A stretch of DNA of 64,000 bases, from contig JAVTVJ010001669.1 in assembly GCA_034509425.1 (NCBI GenBank), positions 1 to 64,000 on the forward strand. The letters are read 5' to 3'. The position numbers were made by a program, and so were the translations under genes. The notes under the pieces were generated by a model. The model made no database searches, had not been told where the DNA came from, and saw only the letters and a list, made by a program, of their open reading frames with translations. Below are positions 21,536 to 33,607 of the stretch, piece after piece. The number at the start of each line of letters is the position of its first letter. Positions within the stretch are counted from its first letter, which is position 1. This DNA is from Eopsaltria australis. Lineage: Eukaryota > Chordata > Aves > Passeriformes > Petroicidae.

Positions 21536-24500
21536 CCTTTTCCCTGTGGATCACAGGAATTGGAGCTGTTGGTGGATGGCTCTGGGCTGGATTTGGCTCC
21601 TGGTGCTGTGCACAGGAGGCAGGGAAGGTCCTGAATCTCCTCTTCCCATCCAAAACTGGAGTAAGAGGAGCAAAAGTCACAGAGCAAGAGAAAGGGACCC
21701 AAAAACCCATCCTAGGAATATCCTAGGAGGAGCTGAGCTGTGCCCTCATCCCCCCTTTCTCTGGACTTTGCCAAACCACTCGTGAGGGGGACAAGAGCTG
21801 GGCTGAGAGATTGCAACCAAACAGGCACCAAAATGGCCCAAAATGTAGGAAATGGAAGGGTTTTAGGGAAGAGTTTGTATGGGGATTCAGGGAAAGCAAA
21901 GAGCTCAGGATGCCTCCAGCAGGCTGCAATGGGAGTGTTTATCCTGGTGTGTACACAAGCTCCCTTCAAAAGCTCTCCAGCTTCTACTCTCAGAGTCATT
22001 AAATCATTGTTTATCTCGAGTCCTTTGATCACGCTTCTGTTTAGGTGAGAAATAACAGGCTATAAAATGTCATTTAACAGGCCACAATCAGCCTGGAGCT
22101 CTCTTCCTCCTTCCCTTTCCAAGGGAAGATCTGCTCTAATCCTGCTGCAATATCAGCAGCATCCATCCAGAGAGGGATTTGCTCTTGCATTTCTGCAGAG
22201 ATAAATGAACTGATTGAGAAGGTTTTCTGCCAAACCCTGGAGGTGCTGAGGTGCTTGGCCACAGCAGGGACACCTTAGGAGGAATCCACAAACCGGGAGC
22301 ACTCAAAACACCTTGGGGCATTTGTGAACCTGCAGCCTCAGAGTTCACAGAGAGCACCTGGAAAGCAAAGCAGGAGGGCACAGGAAGGGAAGCAAGGAAT
22401 GATAAAGAGGTTCACGTTCACATTTTCGTGCTATCAGCCAAAAATTTCCAGTAGCCAAAAAAACCTTGGGAGAAAAAAGTTCTCTTCCTAAAAGCTCCCT
22501 CCAGCCCAGGCACTGCTCCATGGGGGAGTCATCAGCCTGGGTATTTTTCATATTGTTCAACTCTTTTCTCAGTTTCTAGGGAAACACTTTAAAGCACTTT
22601 ATATTTATGGGAACATCTTTCCAAACACCTCCGCCAACACTTAATTAATGGAGTTTTTAAGCCTGGCTCCAGCTTCTTCAAATTAATAGTGAGCTCCCTG
22701 ATGGCAGCTGTGGAGCAAGGGAGACACACAGACTCTGTAAATAAAGTTGGAGGGTGCAGAGGGGCAGCTCCTGTTTGTGTTTGTGCTCAGCTCCACGGGG
22801 AGGTCAGGCCATCACACCCCTCTGTGAGGTTCCATCTGCTTTTATTAGAGGAAAAAAAAATTCCCTGGCCCATAAAAATGAACTTTTTGATGTCTTGCAT
22901 CACATCTTTAACGTCAGTGCCTCTGCACAGAGGGGCAGCGAGTGGAGATCTAGAAAAGGATGTGAAAATCATCCGAAAAACTGGGATATCCTAGGCCAGG
23001 CCTGGCTCCAGGGCTTGGCAAAAAAGGGCTGGACCTTATTGTCAGCTTTTGCCCAGGGGTTTCCAGGACGCCTTCCTTGACTTTCCCGGGCTGACCCTCA
23101 GTGTCAGGCTGGCAAAATTCAGTTTATCCCCACGTTTGCATCGCCCTCATCCCCAGGAGCTGCTGTTTCCAGGAATCAGGAGCTTCTGCAGATGAGCACG
23201 TTCCTGCTGGAAGCTCCTGCCCTGCTTAGCCACAATTAAACACAATTAACAAACACGCCCAGAGCTTCTCAGGCTGCAGAAATGTGCTGGTCCTGACTCC
23301 TGGGTGGCATCTGGGCTCCATCTGAGCTGAGAGCCTGCACTTCCCATCCTCAAAGCACCTTGACCTCCTCTCTTGTTTATTTGAAGTGAGAAATGTGGTG
23401 AGGCTTTTGTGGAGAGTATTCAGAACATGCACTTAGCTGGGGATGGAGAAGGAGGTTTAAATAAAACAAGGAATTTAAGTGCTCTGCTCTTGAATCAAGG
23501 ACATTCCATGTCCTTGCTTTGTAGGGACACCTGTCTGGAGCCTGCACACGAGTGAGGGCCATAAAAAACGAGCTGGTGAACATCAAGGGCTGGAAGGTTT
23601 CTGGCTGCCACCACTGGAATTATCTTTACCAAACTTTGTTTTTTTTATAGTAAAGCTCAAAACGAGCTGGGGACTGTTTTTGTGTGGCTCGGATTCACAC
23701 AAGGGGGGGTCTCAAATAAAATGTATTCTAGAAATCAATGTTTTATTCTGCCTGTGCCAAGTCTTCCATTAGCAGGGGTAACAGCAAGGAACTTCTTCGT
23801 TCCTCTGGAGGTTTGAAACTGGGAAACTCTCCAGGAAATATTAGAAGTTAGACAGCCAATAGCTGTATTTGTCTTTTGCTGTCCAAGGTGTAAACAAGCA
23901 GTGGGAAAAGGGCAGAGCCTGGATTATTTTAATACCCAGCCTCATGCCAGGAGCCTTCCAAGGGGCTCGACTAAATGCCTCTCATTTAACAAGATGTTCG
24001 TGACTGCAAATATTGTTTGAAAAAGCAGAGCAGCACCTTCATGATTTCTGATTTGAACATGGTGCAAGTCCCAAGCTTTGGGCAAAGGTGGGAACAAAGG
24101 TTTGAAAAAGAGAAGTCAGAATGAGAATGCTGAGAAGGAGTGAGAGCGGCCTGAGGGCGTTTTGATCAAGAGGTAACAAATCTCTGGGTAGAGGGCACGG
24201 CTTATTTTGGGGGAACTTTTACAGGAAAAGGTAAAATAAGACAGAGCAATAAATGCTTTTAGCCGAGGAGGAGCAGCTTTTCTGAAGAGCTGTGGGCTCC
24301 GTGCACCCCAGTTCTGCACTTGGTTATTGCAGGAGGCAATAATTCTCAATTTCTCAATTCTGTGAGAAATCAGAGTATGTTTAGCATGAGCCTAAACCTT
24401 TATTTCTCACTCTGTGTCATGGGTCTGCATCCAGTCCCTCCCTGTTTCTAAACTCCTGAGATAAAGCTTGAGTCGTACACGTGTGTAATGGTGATGTCTC

Positions 24501-25082
24501 TGTGAGGTAAAATTGTTCTGGGCAATAACCAAATTACAAACATTCCTGTGCAGGAGCACATCCTGGACTCTGCCTTCAACACTTGGAGAGTGTGGAAGGG
24601 AAATGATTGACAATTAATGATAATATTGGAAATGAGGTGCTTCGTTCCATCAGCTCTCCTGAGCACGGCTCTGTGGTGTTTGTTGTTGAACATTCAGCCT
24701 CGTGTGTGACAGGAGACAGGCAAGAGGCACCTGGAAAATAGGGGATAATCACATTGTGATTGTGGAATGCACACCAAAAGTCAGGATTGTTTTTCTGCTC
24801 CTTTCATCATCCTCTGTTCATCATTAAACTGCTGTGTAGTTTGGTAGAGGCCGTGGACTCGCTTCTGACGAGCAATTCTAATTAGGAACTGATCAAGACA
24901 TTTCTGATTAAAGCCATGTTTGATCTTTGGTTTTATTCAGCGTTTACAAAGGAGAAATGATTGTTACAACATCTCTGCTGTGTGTGTAGTGTCTAAATCC
25001 CTGCCTAGCAGAGATTTGGGTTTTTTCATTGTTGTGCAGTGTTTGATAACTCCATTAAAATACTCTGCACAGAAACAGAGAA

Positions 25083-25590
25083 AAATAGAATGGTTTGGGT
25101 TGGAAGAGACCTTAGAGCCCATCCAGTGCCAGCCCTGCCATGGGCAGGGACACCTCCCACTGTCCCAGGCTGCTCCAAATCCATCCAGCCTGGCCTTGGG
25201 CACTGCCAGGGATCCAGGGGCAGCCACAGCTTCTCTGGGCACCCTGTGCCAGGGCCTCAAACCCTCACAGGGAAGGATTTCCTCCCAATATCCCATCTAA
25301 CCCTATCCCTTTACTTTTGAAGCCATTCCCCCTTGTCCTGTCAGTCCATCCTTTGTCAGTCCTCTCTCTCCATCTTTCCTGCAGCTCCTTCAGGCACTGT
25401 AAGGCCACAATGAGGTCCCCCTGAAAATTCCCTTCTCCAGGCTGAACAATCCCAGCTCTCCCATCCTTTCTTCCCATCCCTTCTCCATCCCTCTGAGCAT
25501 CCTGGAGCCTCCTCTGGGCTCTCTCCAGCAGGTCCTTCCTGTGCTGCACATCCCAAAGTGTTGTAGGTGTGAAAACAAAAGGGGAATGTT
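25083..25590 (-). mobile_element. CR1 LINE 3' end, about 500 bp
   Basis: The longest minus-strand CR1 piece. It runs GAATGGTTTGGGTTGG, CTGCCATGGGCAGGGACACC, CCCTTGTCCTGTCAGTCC, CCACAATGAGGTCCCCCTG, CTGAACAATCCCAGCTCTC, CTCTCTCCAGCAGGTCCTTCC. This order is the known CR1 3' UTR and the end of its second ORF. Confidence 0.93.
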
Positions 25591-25949
25591 CAGCACCTGA
25601 GGGGGACAGCTGGATTAAAATCTGAAGACTTGCAAATACATTTATAAGGAACAAAGGATAATCCAAGGTGCTGCAAAGTCCAGCTGGATGTGTCAGGGTG
25701 GGATTTGGGTGGCACAAGGGCTCTCCTGTGGGAGTTGTTAGAAGATGCAAAACAAAGTATTTGCAGCAGCTGCCTTTGCCCCGTGTAAATACTGTGATCT
25801 TAATCTCATGCTGATTTCATAAGTTAATTTTAGCTTATATTTTAGGTGACAGTCTAATGGGTTTTGAGGATTGTGCTCACATACATCAGCCCTGCAGCGA
25901 TATCTGCTTGTGTGTGGGTGTAAATTATGTAACTCTTGATCTGCTGCCT

Positions 25950-27010
25950 GGGAAGGAGCAGAGGCAGGGCTGGATCCTGCCCTGCAGGAGGAGCAGGCAG
26001 AGGTGTCTGCAGGGCCAGCTCATCCCTGCAGGGAGAGAGCCCAGAGCTGCCCAGGGCTGCCTTCATCTCCTCCCTCATTCCCCCAGTCCTGCCTCACTCT
26101 CTATCAAACCACATAAACCATCTCATTGTCCTGGGTGAGTTTTTGGCCCCAGATTCAATTTCCAGTGAGCAGAGGCAGGGCTGGATCCTGCCCTGCAGGA
26201 GGAGCAGGCAGAGGTGTCTGCAGGGCCAGCTCATCCCTGCAGGGAGAGCCTCAGGCAAAGCCCAAGGTGCCCAGGCCTGGCTTAATTTTCTCCCTGATTC
26301 CCTGAGTGCAAACTCTTGCCTCGCTCCCTGCATCAAACCACAATAAAGCATCTCGTTGTCGTAGATGAGTTTTTGGCCCCAGATTCAATTTCCAGTGAGC
26401 ATTGCCTGGATGGAGCAGGCAGAGGTGTCTGCAGGGCCAGCTCATCCCTGCAGGGAGAGAGCCCAGAGCTGCCCAGGGCTGCCTTCATCTCCTCCCTCAT
26501 TCCCCCAGTGCAAACTCCTGCCTGCTCCCTACCTCAAACCACATAAACCATCTCATTGTCCTGGATGAGTTTTCAACCCCAGATCCAATTTCCAGTGAGC
26601 ATTGCCTGGATGGAGCAGACAGAGGTGTCTGCAGGGCCAGCTCATCTCTGCAGGGAGAGCCCCAGAGCTGCCCAGGGCTGCCTTCATGTCCTCCTTGATT
26701 CCCTGAGTGCAAACTCTTGCCTCGCTCCCTGCATCGAACCACATAAACCATCTCATTGTCCTGGATGAGTTTTCAGCCCCAGATCCAATTTCCAGTGAGC
26801 AGAGGCAGGGCTGGAGGTGTCTGCAGGGCCAGCTCATCCCTGCAAGGACAGCCTCAGGCAAAGCCCAAGGTGCCCAGGCCTGGCTGCATCCCCTCCCTCA
26901 TTCCCTGAGTGCCAACTCCTGCCTCCTCTGTCTCAAACCACAGAAACCATCTCATTGTCCTGGAGGAGTTTTCGGCTCCAGATCCAATTCCCACTGAGCA
27001 AAGGACAGAA
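25950..27010 (+). repeat. Tandem array, 200-230 bp unit, about five copies
   Basis: The TTTCCAGTGAGCA motif recurs near 26159, 26389, 26589, 26789 and (variant) 26989. Each unit has GAGGTGTCTGCAGGGCCAGC, a CCTCATTCC segment, AACCACATAAACCATCTCATTG and GATGAGTTTT. Variation includes loss of a CAGGGCTGGATCCTGCCC segment. Confidence 0.93.
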
Positions 27011-27114
27011 GTTCTGCTGCTGCCAGCGGAGGAGAGCTCACACATTCCTGAATTTGGCACTTGTAGCCCCTCGTGCCCCGTGTGTGGGCCTGGCCCTGGG
27101 CCTCACCTCCAGCC

Positions 27115-27640
27115 CTGAGGGCAGTTTGGGCACCACAATGGAAAAAACATCTCTAAAGCTTGGGAGAGCATCCAAAGGAGGGACAAGGGGATGGGGAAGG
27201 GGCTGGAGGGGCCATGGAGGAGCTGCTGAGGGCACTGGGATTGTGCAGCTGGAGGAGACTGAGGGAAAACTCCCCATGAGGGGCAGCTCCGATCTCTGCT
27301 CCTGTGACAGGGACAGAGCCAGGGAAGGGCTGGGGCTGGGCCAGGGGAGGTTTAGGCTGGATATCAGGGGAGGTTTAGGTTGGATATCAGGGGAGGTTTA
27401 GGTTGGATATCAGGGGAGGTTTAGGTTGGATATCAGGGGAGATTTAGGTTGGATTTAGGGCAAGGTTCTTCCCCCAGAGGGTGCTGGCACTGCCCAGGCT
27501 CCCCAGGGAATGGGCACAGCCCCGAGGCTGCCACAGCTCCAGGGATGCCCAGGCTGGGATTTTGGGGCTGTGCAGAGACAGGAGTTGGATCAATGACCCT
27601 GCGGGTCCCTTCCAGCCCAGGATATTCCATTATTCAGCCC
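27115..27640 (+). mobile_element. CR1 LINE 3' end with internal 23-bp expansion
   Basis: Plus-strand CR1: ACCACAATGG, AGCATCCAAAGGAGGGACAA, GGGACAGAGCCAGGGAAGGG, then five units of GGGGAGGTTTAGGTTGGATATCA (27341-27450), GGTTCTTCCCCCAGAGGGTG and AATGACCCTGCGGGTCCCTTCC. The expanded unit is a normal CR1 segment that has been multiplied. Confidence 0.9.
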
Positions 27641-27779
27641 CAGATCCGGAGGTGGCAGCGGGGCTGGAGCCAGGGCTGCAGTCCCGGTGTCTCCCCAGGT
27701 CCCCCCCGTGTCTGGCAGCTCCAGCAGGTCCCAGTTCCCAAACTGGAGAGAGCTCCCAGCACGCACTGATTGACTGTGC

Positions 27780-28430
27780 CAGCCCACACACGGCAATTTC
27801 GAACACATTCAAATAGCCTGTCTTCTTTGCTTCATCTTGACAATTGGTTTTAATCAGTGTTATCAGCTGCTTAAAACACTTCATTCTCTGCAGCTTTTCA
27901 GCCTCCGGGAGATTCATGGAGCGGAGGTGCAGGGTTGGTGATGCTATCGGGAGTTTTGTTTCAAACCAGCACAAAAGGAGAAAAACCTCATCCCTCCCCT
28001 CCCACCCCACCGCCACAATTCACTGCATTTTTTTATTTTTTTAAATTTTTTTCAAAAAAACCGAATCATATGACCGAGTTATTTTGATACGTGCAATGCT
28101 GTTTATTCCCGGCTTGTCAATACTTTAATTAGTTTCAATCTGTTTCTAAAACAGAAGTGAAGGACATAATCGAGTGGGATCTGTTAGGACTGTCCTGCCA
28201 TCTGCACGGGCTGAAGTGAAGCAGTGTAGTGTTCAACGGCATTAAAGGAAATTAAATGCTCCTTGATTAATGCTGATTAATATTTTAGAAAAGGATGTGG
28301 TAACAGCTGGAAAGGCAGAGATCGAATGATCTCTTCCCTGTTGTCATGTTGCTGTACTGAGATACATGATCAGGTTTACTCACAAAATCACTTATCTTGA
28401 CTTTTAGGTGCTTAAGACCTCATGATTTTT
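27780..28430. promoter_or_regulatory. Candidate conserved non-coding element in HTR4 intron 1
   Basis: About 650 bp without repeats. It is AT-rich with words such as TCAATACTTTAATTAG, CCGAATCATATGACC and TTGATTAATGCTGATTAATA. No coding potential. Texture-based call only. Confidence 0.25.
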
Positions 28431-28659
28431 TTATGCCTAGGAATAATCAGGGAAGCAGGAAAGAGGAGAGGTCAATGACAGCTTATTTGTGGTTATGAAA
28501 TGTGGAGTTACAGAGGAAAAAACGCTGGAAACAAAGCAACCCAAGCCTCCCCTGTATTCCCCACACACCCAGGGCACTGTGAAATCAAGAAAAAAACTTT
28601 CCGAGGCTCCCACTACTCCGAGCTTTTGATCTCCTTCAGTGAGGCTTGCGCATATCCCC

Positions 28660-29166
28660 TGGTCAGGAAGATGAACCCACAAACACCAGAGGTTTATGTC
28701 CAGAAAGGAGACAGAGGAGCGCTGTAACTTTATTCCAATAAAGGGAGAGGCCATGGGACATTTCCCCTGGGGTCTCTCAGATTCTTGGAGGACCCAGCCT
28801 CCCTTTTATCCCAATTTCCTGTCTGCATTTCCCTCTCTCTTTCCCCACTGGCTGAGGTACTCGAGAGGTGCAGACTTCCCCAAATTCCTAATACAGACCC
28901 CCTTCTAATGTAAACCCCCCTTTTTCTTTTCCTTGTGTCAATCAGTGGAATTCCTACAGAATTTATGCTCCTTCCCATTGTTTCTTTCATCTCTCAGCAT
29001 CCAGTTTTATTTATCAGCAGACCCGCGGTTTGTAAAGACAAATCTCCCTCACTCCACTCATCAATCAGTGGAATCCTCCCCATTATTTCTTTTCTCTCTC
29101 AGTGCTGGTTTTATCTACTAACAGACCTATAGCTTGTTTGTAAGGACAAGTCCCTCATTCCTTTCA
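28660..29166. mobile_element. LTR-like element, group L5
   Basis: Aligns along its length with 13282-13750, including the palindromic CTTTATTCCAATAAAG signal and the twice-repeated CAATCAGTGGAAT...TCTCAGTGCTGG block. A 22-bp minisatellite starts directly at its right edge. No target duplication was found. Confidence 0.65.
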
Positions 29167-29167
29167 C

Positions 29168-29635
29168 CTTGTTTGGGGTGTTCCCTGTGATCCCTGGGGA
29201 TGTTCCCTGTGATCCCTGGGGATGTTCCCTGTGATCCCTGGGGATGTTCCCTGTGATCCCTGGGGATGTTCCCTGCCATCCCTGGGGATGTTCCCTGTGA
29301 TCCCTGGGGATGTTCCCTTCGATCTCTGGGGATGTTCCCTTCAATCCCTGGGGATGTTCCGTGTGATCCCTGGGGATGTTCCCTGTGATCCCTGGGGATG
29401 TTCCCTGTGATCCCTGGGGATGTTCCCTGTGATCCCTGGGGATGTTCCCTGTGATCCCTGGGGATGTTCCCTGCCATCCCTGGGGATGTTCCCTGTGATC
29501 CCTGGGGATGTTCCCTTCGATCCCCGGGGATGTTCCCTTCGATGCCTGGGGATGTTCCCTTCGATCCCTGGGGATGTTCCCTGTGATCCCTGGGGATGTT
29601 CCCTGCCATCCCTGGGATGTTCCCTGTTCCCTGTG
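29168..29635 (+). repeat. 22-bp minisatellite, about 21 units
   Basis: GGGGATGTTCCCTGTGATCC followed by CT, repeated with variants CTGCCATC, CTTCGATC and CTTCAATC. Confidence 0.95.
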
Positions 29636-29879
29636 CAGGCAGAGTTAACCCCTCCCATCCCGGAATGACCCATCCTTTTCTCATCTCCGCTCCTCTGCCC
29701 CTCAAACACGGCATTATTTCTAATTCCTGCAGCCCTGCTGCAGGAGTTCTGTGCTCTGAGCACGGAGCTGCTCCGGGGGATTTTCCCCTCCGTGCTGCCG
29801 GGGTGGGGGTCAGGCTGTGGTGTGGGATGAGAACCAGAGAATGTTCGTGCTCTGACCTCCCTGACTGATCTGTGCCCTT

Positions 29880-31600
29880 TCATTGCCACATCAAATATAC
29901 AAAAGCACCCGAGTTCATTTAGAAAAGTTGGGGTGTTTACAGGAAAGTGAAAATTGAGCTTGAGAAAGTAATTACCCTTCTTTTTACTTTCACATTAATG
30001 ACTATGCAGAAGAGCTTTTTAAATATGTCCATATGTGGGTTTGAAGCATTCATTCCCCATCAGTATTTCACCTCTTTCCTTAAGTGATTTCTATATTCCT
30101 GCTAACCAGCAATCATTTTGCCTGAATCTCATTTCCTCATAATAGCAAACCCATCAATCTCTGCTTTATTAAAGAGGGAAGCAAGCTTGGGAGCCAGAGC
30201 ACTCCGATTTGATAAAAGATGTTATGCAAACCATTGATTTTAATTTACAGCAATATCCACTTCTTCCATTATTAACAACTCGGAATTACTGAGACTGAAT
30301 AATTAACATGTATTCCTGCTTGATGATGGATTGTTCCAAAGGCAGAAACAGCCCTGATGAAATCCCTCCTGCACCCCCAGTGAGGCATCTGCCTGTTTAA
30401 TGTTCCCCAGGGGAGAGAAATAATTCCAGAAGTGATTTCAGAGCAAAAGTTCCTCTCACGAATGTGCCAGTGGGAGTTCCTGCCCTGCTGGGCTCTGCTC
30501 AGAGCCTGGGTGGTGACCAGGCACCTCCAGGGATGCCACCAGGATGCCACCACCCTCAGGGCAGGGTTGTCTGTGGTGCTCAGGGTAAGAAATGTGGGTT
30601 TAAAACTCCTGGAGGTGAAAAAACCCCCCAGGCAACGTCTGGTGAGATGTGGCTCAGGGCTGAGCTCCTCTCGTGTTTCCAGAGCTTGTTTGGATGAGTA
30701 AAACACAAAATCTCAGTCTGCCAGGAGGCTCTAATCTTTTTTAGCTTTTCTATAAATCGGGAGAACTCAGTGAGATCAAGTGTAAAAAGCCCAGGATGTT
30801 GTTGAGTAAATAAAAAGCGACCCCAGAGTCAGTCAAGGTAAAACAGAATAACAGTTCCATTTTCCAATTACCTGAAGAGTCTCACAGCATTCATCCTGGC
30901 TGCCCAACAGCAGCTCTGTAGGCTGAGAAGAAATTTCCCTGCTGAATTACTGTCAAGTGTTGCTTTTAATGCCAGTTTATCTTGAGAACAGGAAAAAGCC
31001 CCGTTCTCACCTGTGGAATGTAAAGTCACACAAGCAGCTGAAGGTTTAGGATGCAGTTTATTCAGGTTGTATCACTAGAAAGAGCTTCAGAGGAAAAACA
31101 GCTCAGCATTTTTTAACAAAACCAGGTTTATGAGGATTTTATTGCATGCTGATTTTATTGCAAGCTCTGGGATAAAAAAAAAAAAAAGAAAAAACAAAAA
31201 CTTTCTTTGAAATGGCAGATTATTTGTAGAAATGGAGATTTAAAATGTGGCTGAGATTATGGGGAGTTTTTGTATTATTCTTCATTTTTCTTTTCTTCCT
31301 CTTCATGAACTGAAAGAAATTATTGATCTCAGGGTAGGGAGAAATCGAGCACTTGGAGAAAAAAATTTCTTTCCTTTCCTTAACTCTGGAAAAATTACTA
31401 AGTAGAAAAGGAAAAAAAAAAAGGAAGAAAAAAGAAGAGCCAGACTGTTTTGAGTTTTGTAGCACAGAGTGAAAGGAAGAGAGAAAAAGGCAAAACATTA
31501 TGTAGATTTCAAAATTCAAGCTGTGAAATGCTCGTCTTGAGGAAAGTTTGAACCCATTAATCCCTGTCACATCACGTCAGGAACTGCAGTGACAGACGAA
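29880..31600. other. HTR4: Intron 1 segment; candidate conserved block at its start
   Basis: 29880-30300 is repeat-free, AT-rich and dense in factor-like words (CATATGTGG, ATTAATGACTATGC, TTATGCAAAC). The rest has poly-A runs at 31171 and 31405 but no element I can name. Confidence 0.3.
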
Positions 31601-31838
31601 GAGTGATGGGTTCAGGCTGAAAGAGGGGAAATTGAGGTTACAGGTATGGAAAAAATCCTTCCCTGTGAGGGTGAGAGCGGCTGGGATGGAATTCCCAAAA
31701 AGCTGTGGCTGCCCCATCCCTGGAAGGGTCCAAGGCCAGGTTGGACGGGGCTTGGAGCAACCTGGGATAGTGGAAGGTGTGGAATGAGATGAGTTTTAAG
31801 GTCCTTTCCAACCCAAACCATTTTGTGATTTTATGATA
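31600..31838 (+). mobile_element. CR1 LINE 3' end
   Basis: AAATCCTTCCCTGTGAGGGTG, CAAGGCCAGGTTGGACGGGG, TTTTAAGGTCCTTTCCAACC and CAAACCATTTTGTGATTTTATGAT. It lies about 410 bp before HTR4 coding exon 2. Confidence 0.9.
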
Positions 31839-32247
31839 TGAAAACTTGGGAAAAAAAAAGTAAAAATGACAGGAAAAAAACCACAAAATACTTCTGCATG
31901 GAAATGACATCATTTACTGGGGTGAAAAAAGGATGGAAACATTTCTGTGCAGAGGCTCTGAGCTGGACTGTCAGGAATCAGGCCCAGCTCAGCCCAGCTC
32001 TCCTCAAGGAGCTCCTGCAGGGTTTGTGGAGGCTCCTCCTGCTCTGGGACCCGTGGGTGTTGTGAGTTTTCTCCTGGTGCTGCTGGAAGGGATGGGTGGG
32101 AACGGCCATGGATGGAAAGGCTGCTGTGAGTGACCCCCAGTGACTGTGAGGGGATGTCACCACCACCCCCAGTGCCGGGCCACCCCTCCCAGTGCCACTG
32201 CAGCTTCTTTTCTTTTGTCTCTTTTATGTCCTTGTGCTGCCCCCCAG

Positions 32248-32373
32248 TTCGAGTGAGGGCTTCGGCGTCGCGGCGAAGATCGTGCTGCTCTCCTTCATCT
32301 CCGCCGTCATCCTCATGGCCATCCTGGGCAACCTGCTGGTCATGGTGGCCGTGTGCCGGGACAGGCAGCTCAG
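32248..32373 (+). CDS. HTR4: HTR4 coding exon 2: TM1 and first intracellular loop
   Basis: Encodes residues 9-51. It begins S-S-E-G-F-G after acceptor CCCCCCAG and contains the hydrophobic TM1 with the G-N-L-L-V motif around Asn1.50 ([10 protein letters not shown]). It ends D-R-Q-L plus two bases of Arg51, donor GTGAGC at 32374. The sequence is nearly the human one; a tryptophan before D-R-Q-L in human is arginine here. The exon is GC-rich compared with its intron. An open frame running into it from 32192 has no ATG and is only intron read-through. Confidence 0.96.
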
Positions 32374-33607
32374 GTGAGCCCACCCAGGTGGCCACCACGG
32401 GGACAAAGCCCTCCTGACGAGCTGAGGGCAGGAGCTGCCACCAGGGAGGTGCCCCCACCTGACCCACGCCAGCCGTGGCTCAGCCCATCCTCATCCTTTG
32501 TAGCATTCTCAGGGTAGAAAAGCAGATAAATGAGTGCAAAACAGAGCTCAAATCAGTGCAAAACAGAGCTCAAACCAGTGACAAACACAGCTCAAACCAG
32601 TGCGAAACACAGCTCAAACCAGTGACAAACACAGCTCAAACCAGTGACAAACACAGCTCAAACCAGTGCGAAACACAGCTCAAACCAGTGACAAACACAG
32701 CTCAAACCAGTGACAAACACAGCTCAAACCAGTGACAAACGCAGCTCAAACCAGTGACAAACACAGCTCAAACCAGTGCAAAACACAGCTCAAACCAGTG
32801 ACAAACGCAGCTCAAACCAGTGACAAACACAGCTCAAACCAGTGACAAACACAGCTCAAACCAGTGACAAACACAGCTCAAACCAGTGCAAAACAGCTCA
32901 AATCAGTGAAAAACACGGTTCAGCATCAATTCCCTGGACAAACAGGCTGGCCTCTGCCCCTTTTCCATCTCAGAATTCCCAATGAGTTCATCAGCACCAC
33001 ACAGACCAAGGTCTGGTTGTGACTGTGCAGCACCAGCACAACTTAGCAAATGCTGCCCGTGGTTTGAGGGGGTCACAGGCACAATTCCTGTCTCGAGGCT
33101 GCTGCTAACCCTGGGGATTGTCAGCCCAGCCTTAGGAGCACAGAGAGAGAGATTTAACAGCCTCCATTCGTGTGCTGCGTGGGATTTTTAATGGATTTAA
33201 TTCTATTTTATTGTTGTGATTTAAAAAGTACTCTTCAAGATAAAATTACAGCTTCCGTCTAGATTCTTCTCAGGGCTTTCTGGAAGGATTTTCTCCATTT
33301 AGAAGTTAAAATAAAATCCCCCTCCTCCACCCCAGAGTCTCCAGTGCAAGGTGTGAGGCTGAGCCACATGCAGAGGCCTGTGAGCATCATTTGCCTCCTC
33401 TGGGTGAGCAGAAAGATGTGCTGATGCCAGGAAAACAGGAAAAAACCAGAAAAAAACCAGAAGCAAGCTGGGGTGAGCACAGAAAGTGAGGAGTGTGTTA
33501 GAGAGGGGCTTTTAGTGAGCAAATTAAACCCAAATTCAAGCCGGAATCAGTCCTTGTGTGGAGGCTGCTGCACTGAACCCACCTGAATTTTGTGATCTGC
33601 CTTGCAG
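32374..33607 (+). other. HTR4: HTR4 intron 2 (about 1.2 kb)
   Basis: Donor GTGAGC, acceptor CTTGCAG. Its first third is mostly a 22-bp minisatellite; the remainder is unremarkable. Confidence 0.95.
32535..32925 (+). repeat. HTR4: 22-bp minisatellite in HTR4 intron 2, about 17 units
   Basis: GCTCAAACCAGTGACAAACACA repeated, with variants GTGCGAAACACA, GTGCAAAACA and GACAAACGCA. It begins about 160 bp after a coding exon. Confidence 0.95.

Larger units (their letters stand above)
19054..32247 (+). other. HTR4: HTR4 intron 1 (about 13.2 kb)
   Basis: Donor GTAGGA and acceptor CCCCCCAG. It contains a pyrimidine tract, a 23-bp repeat, a long single-copy stretch (20830-25080, no element recognised apart from the 23-bp repeat), CR1 copies, a roughly 200-bp tandem array, LTR-like L5, a 22-bp minisatellite and candidate conserved blocks (19230-19560, 27780-28430, 29880-30300). 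Confidence 0.85.

Noticed and set aside
29168..29635. CRISPR-like direct repeats
   Set aside because: Head-to-tail repeats without spacers, in a vertebrate sequence.
29127..29889. Gly/Asn/Pro/Arg repeat proteins on the minus strand
   Set aside because: By-products of the 22-bp minisatellite.
32192..32247. Extension of HTR4 exon 2 upstream as a signal-peptide-like start
   Set aside because: No ATG; this is intron sequence before a good acceptor, and a better first exon exists at 19028.
31910..32467. 185-residue minus-strand frame over HTR4 exon 2
   Set aside because: Antisense shadow of a GC-rich exon and flanks, with no recognisable domain.
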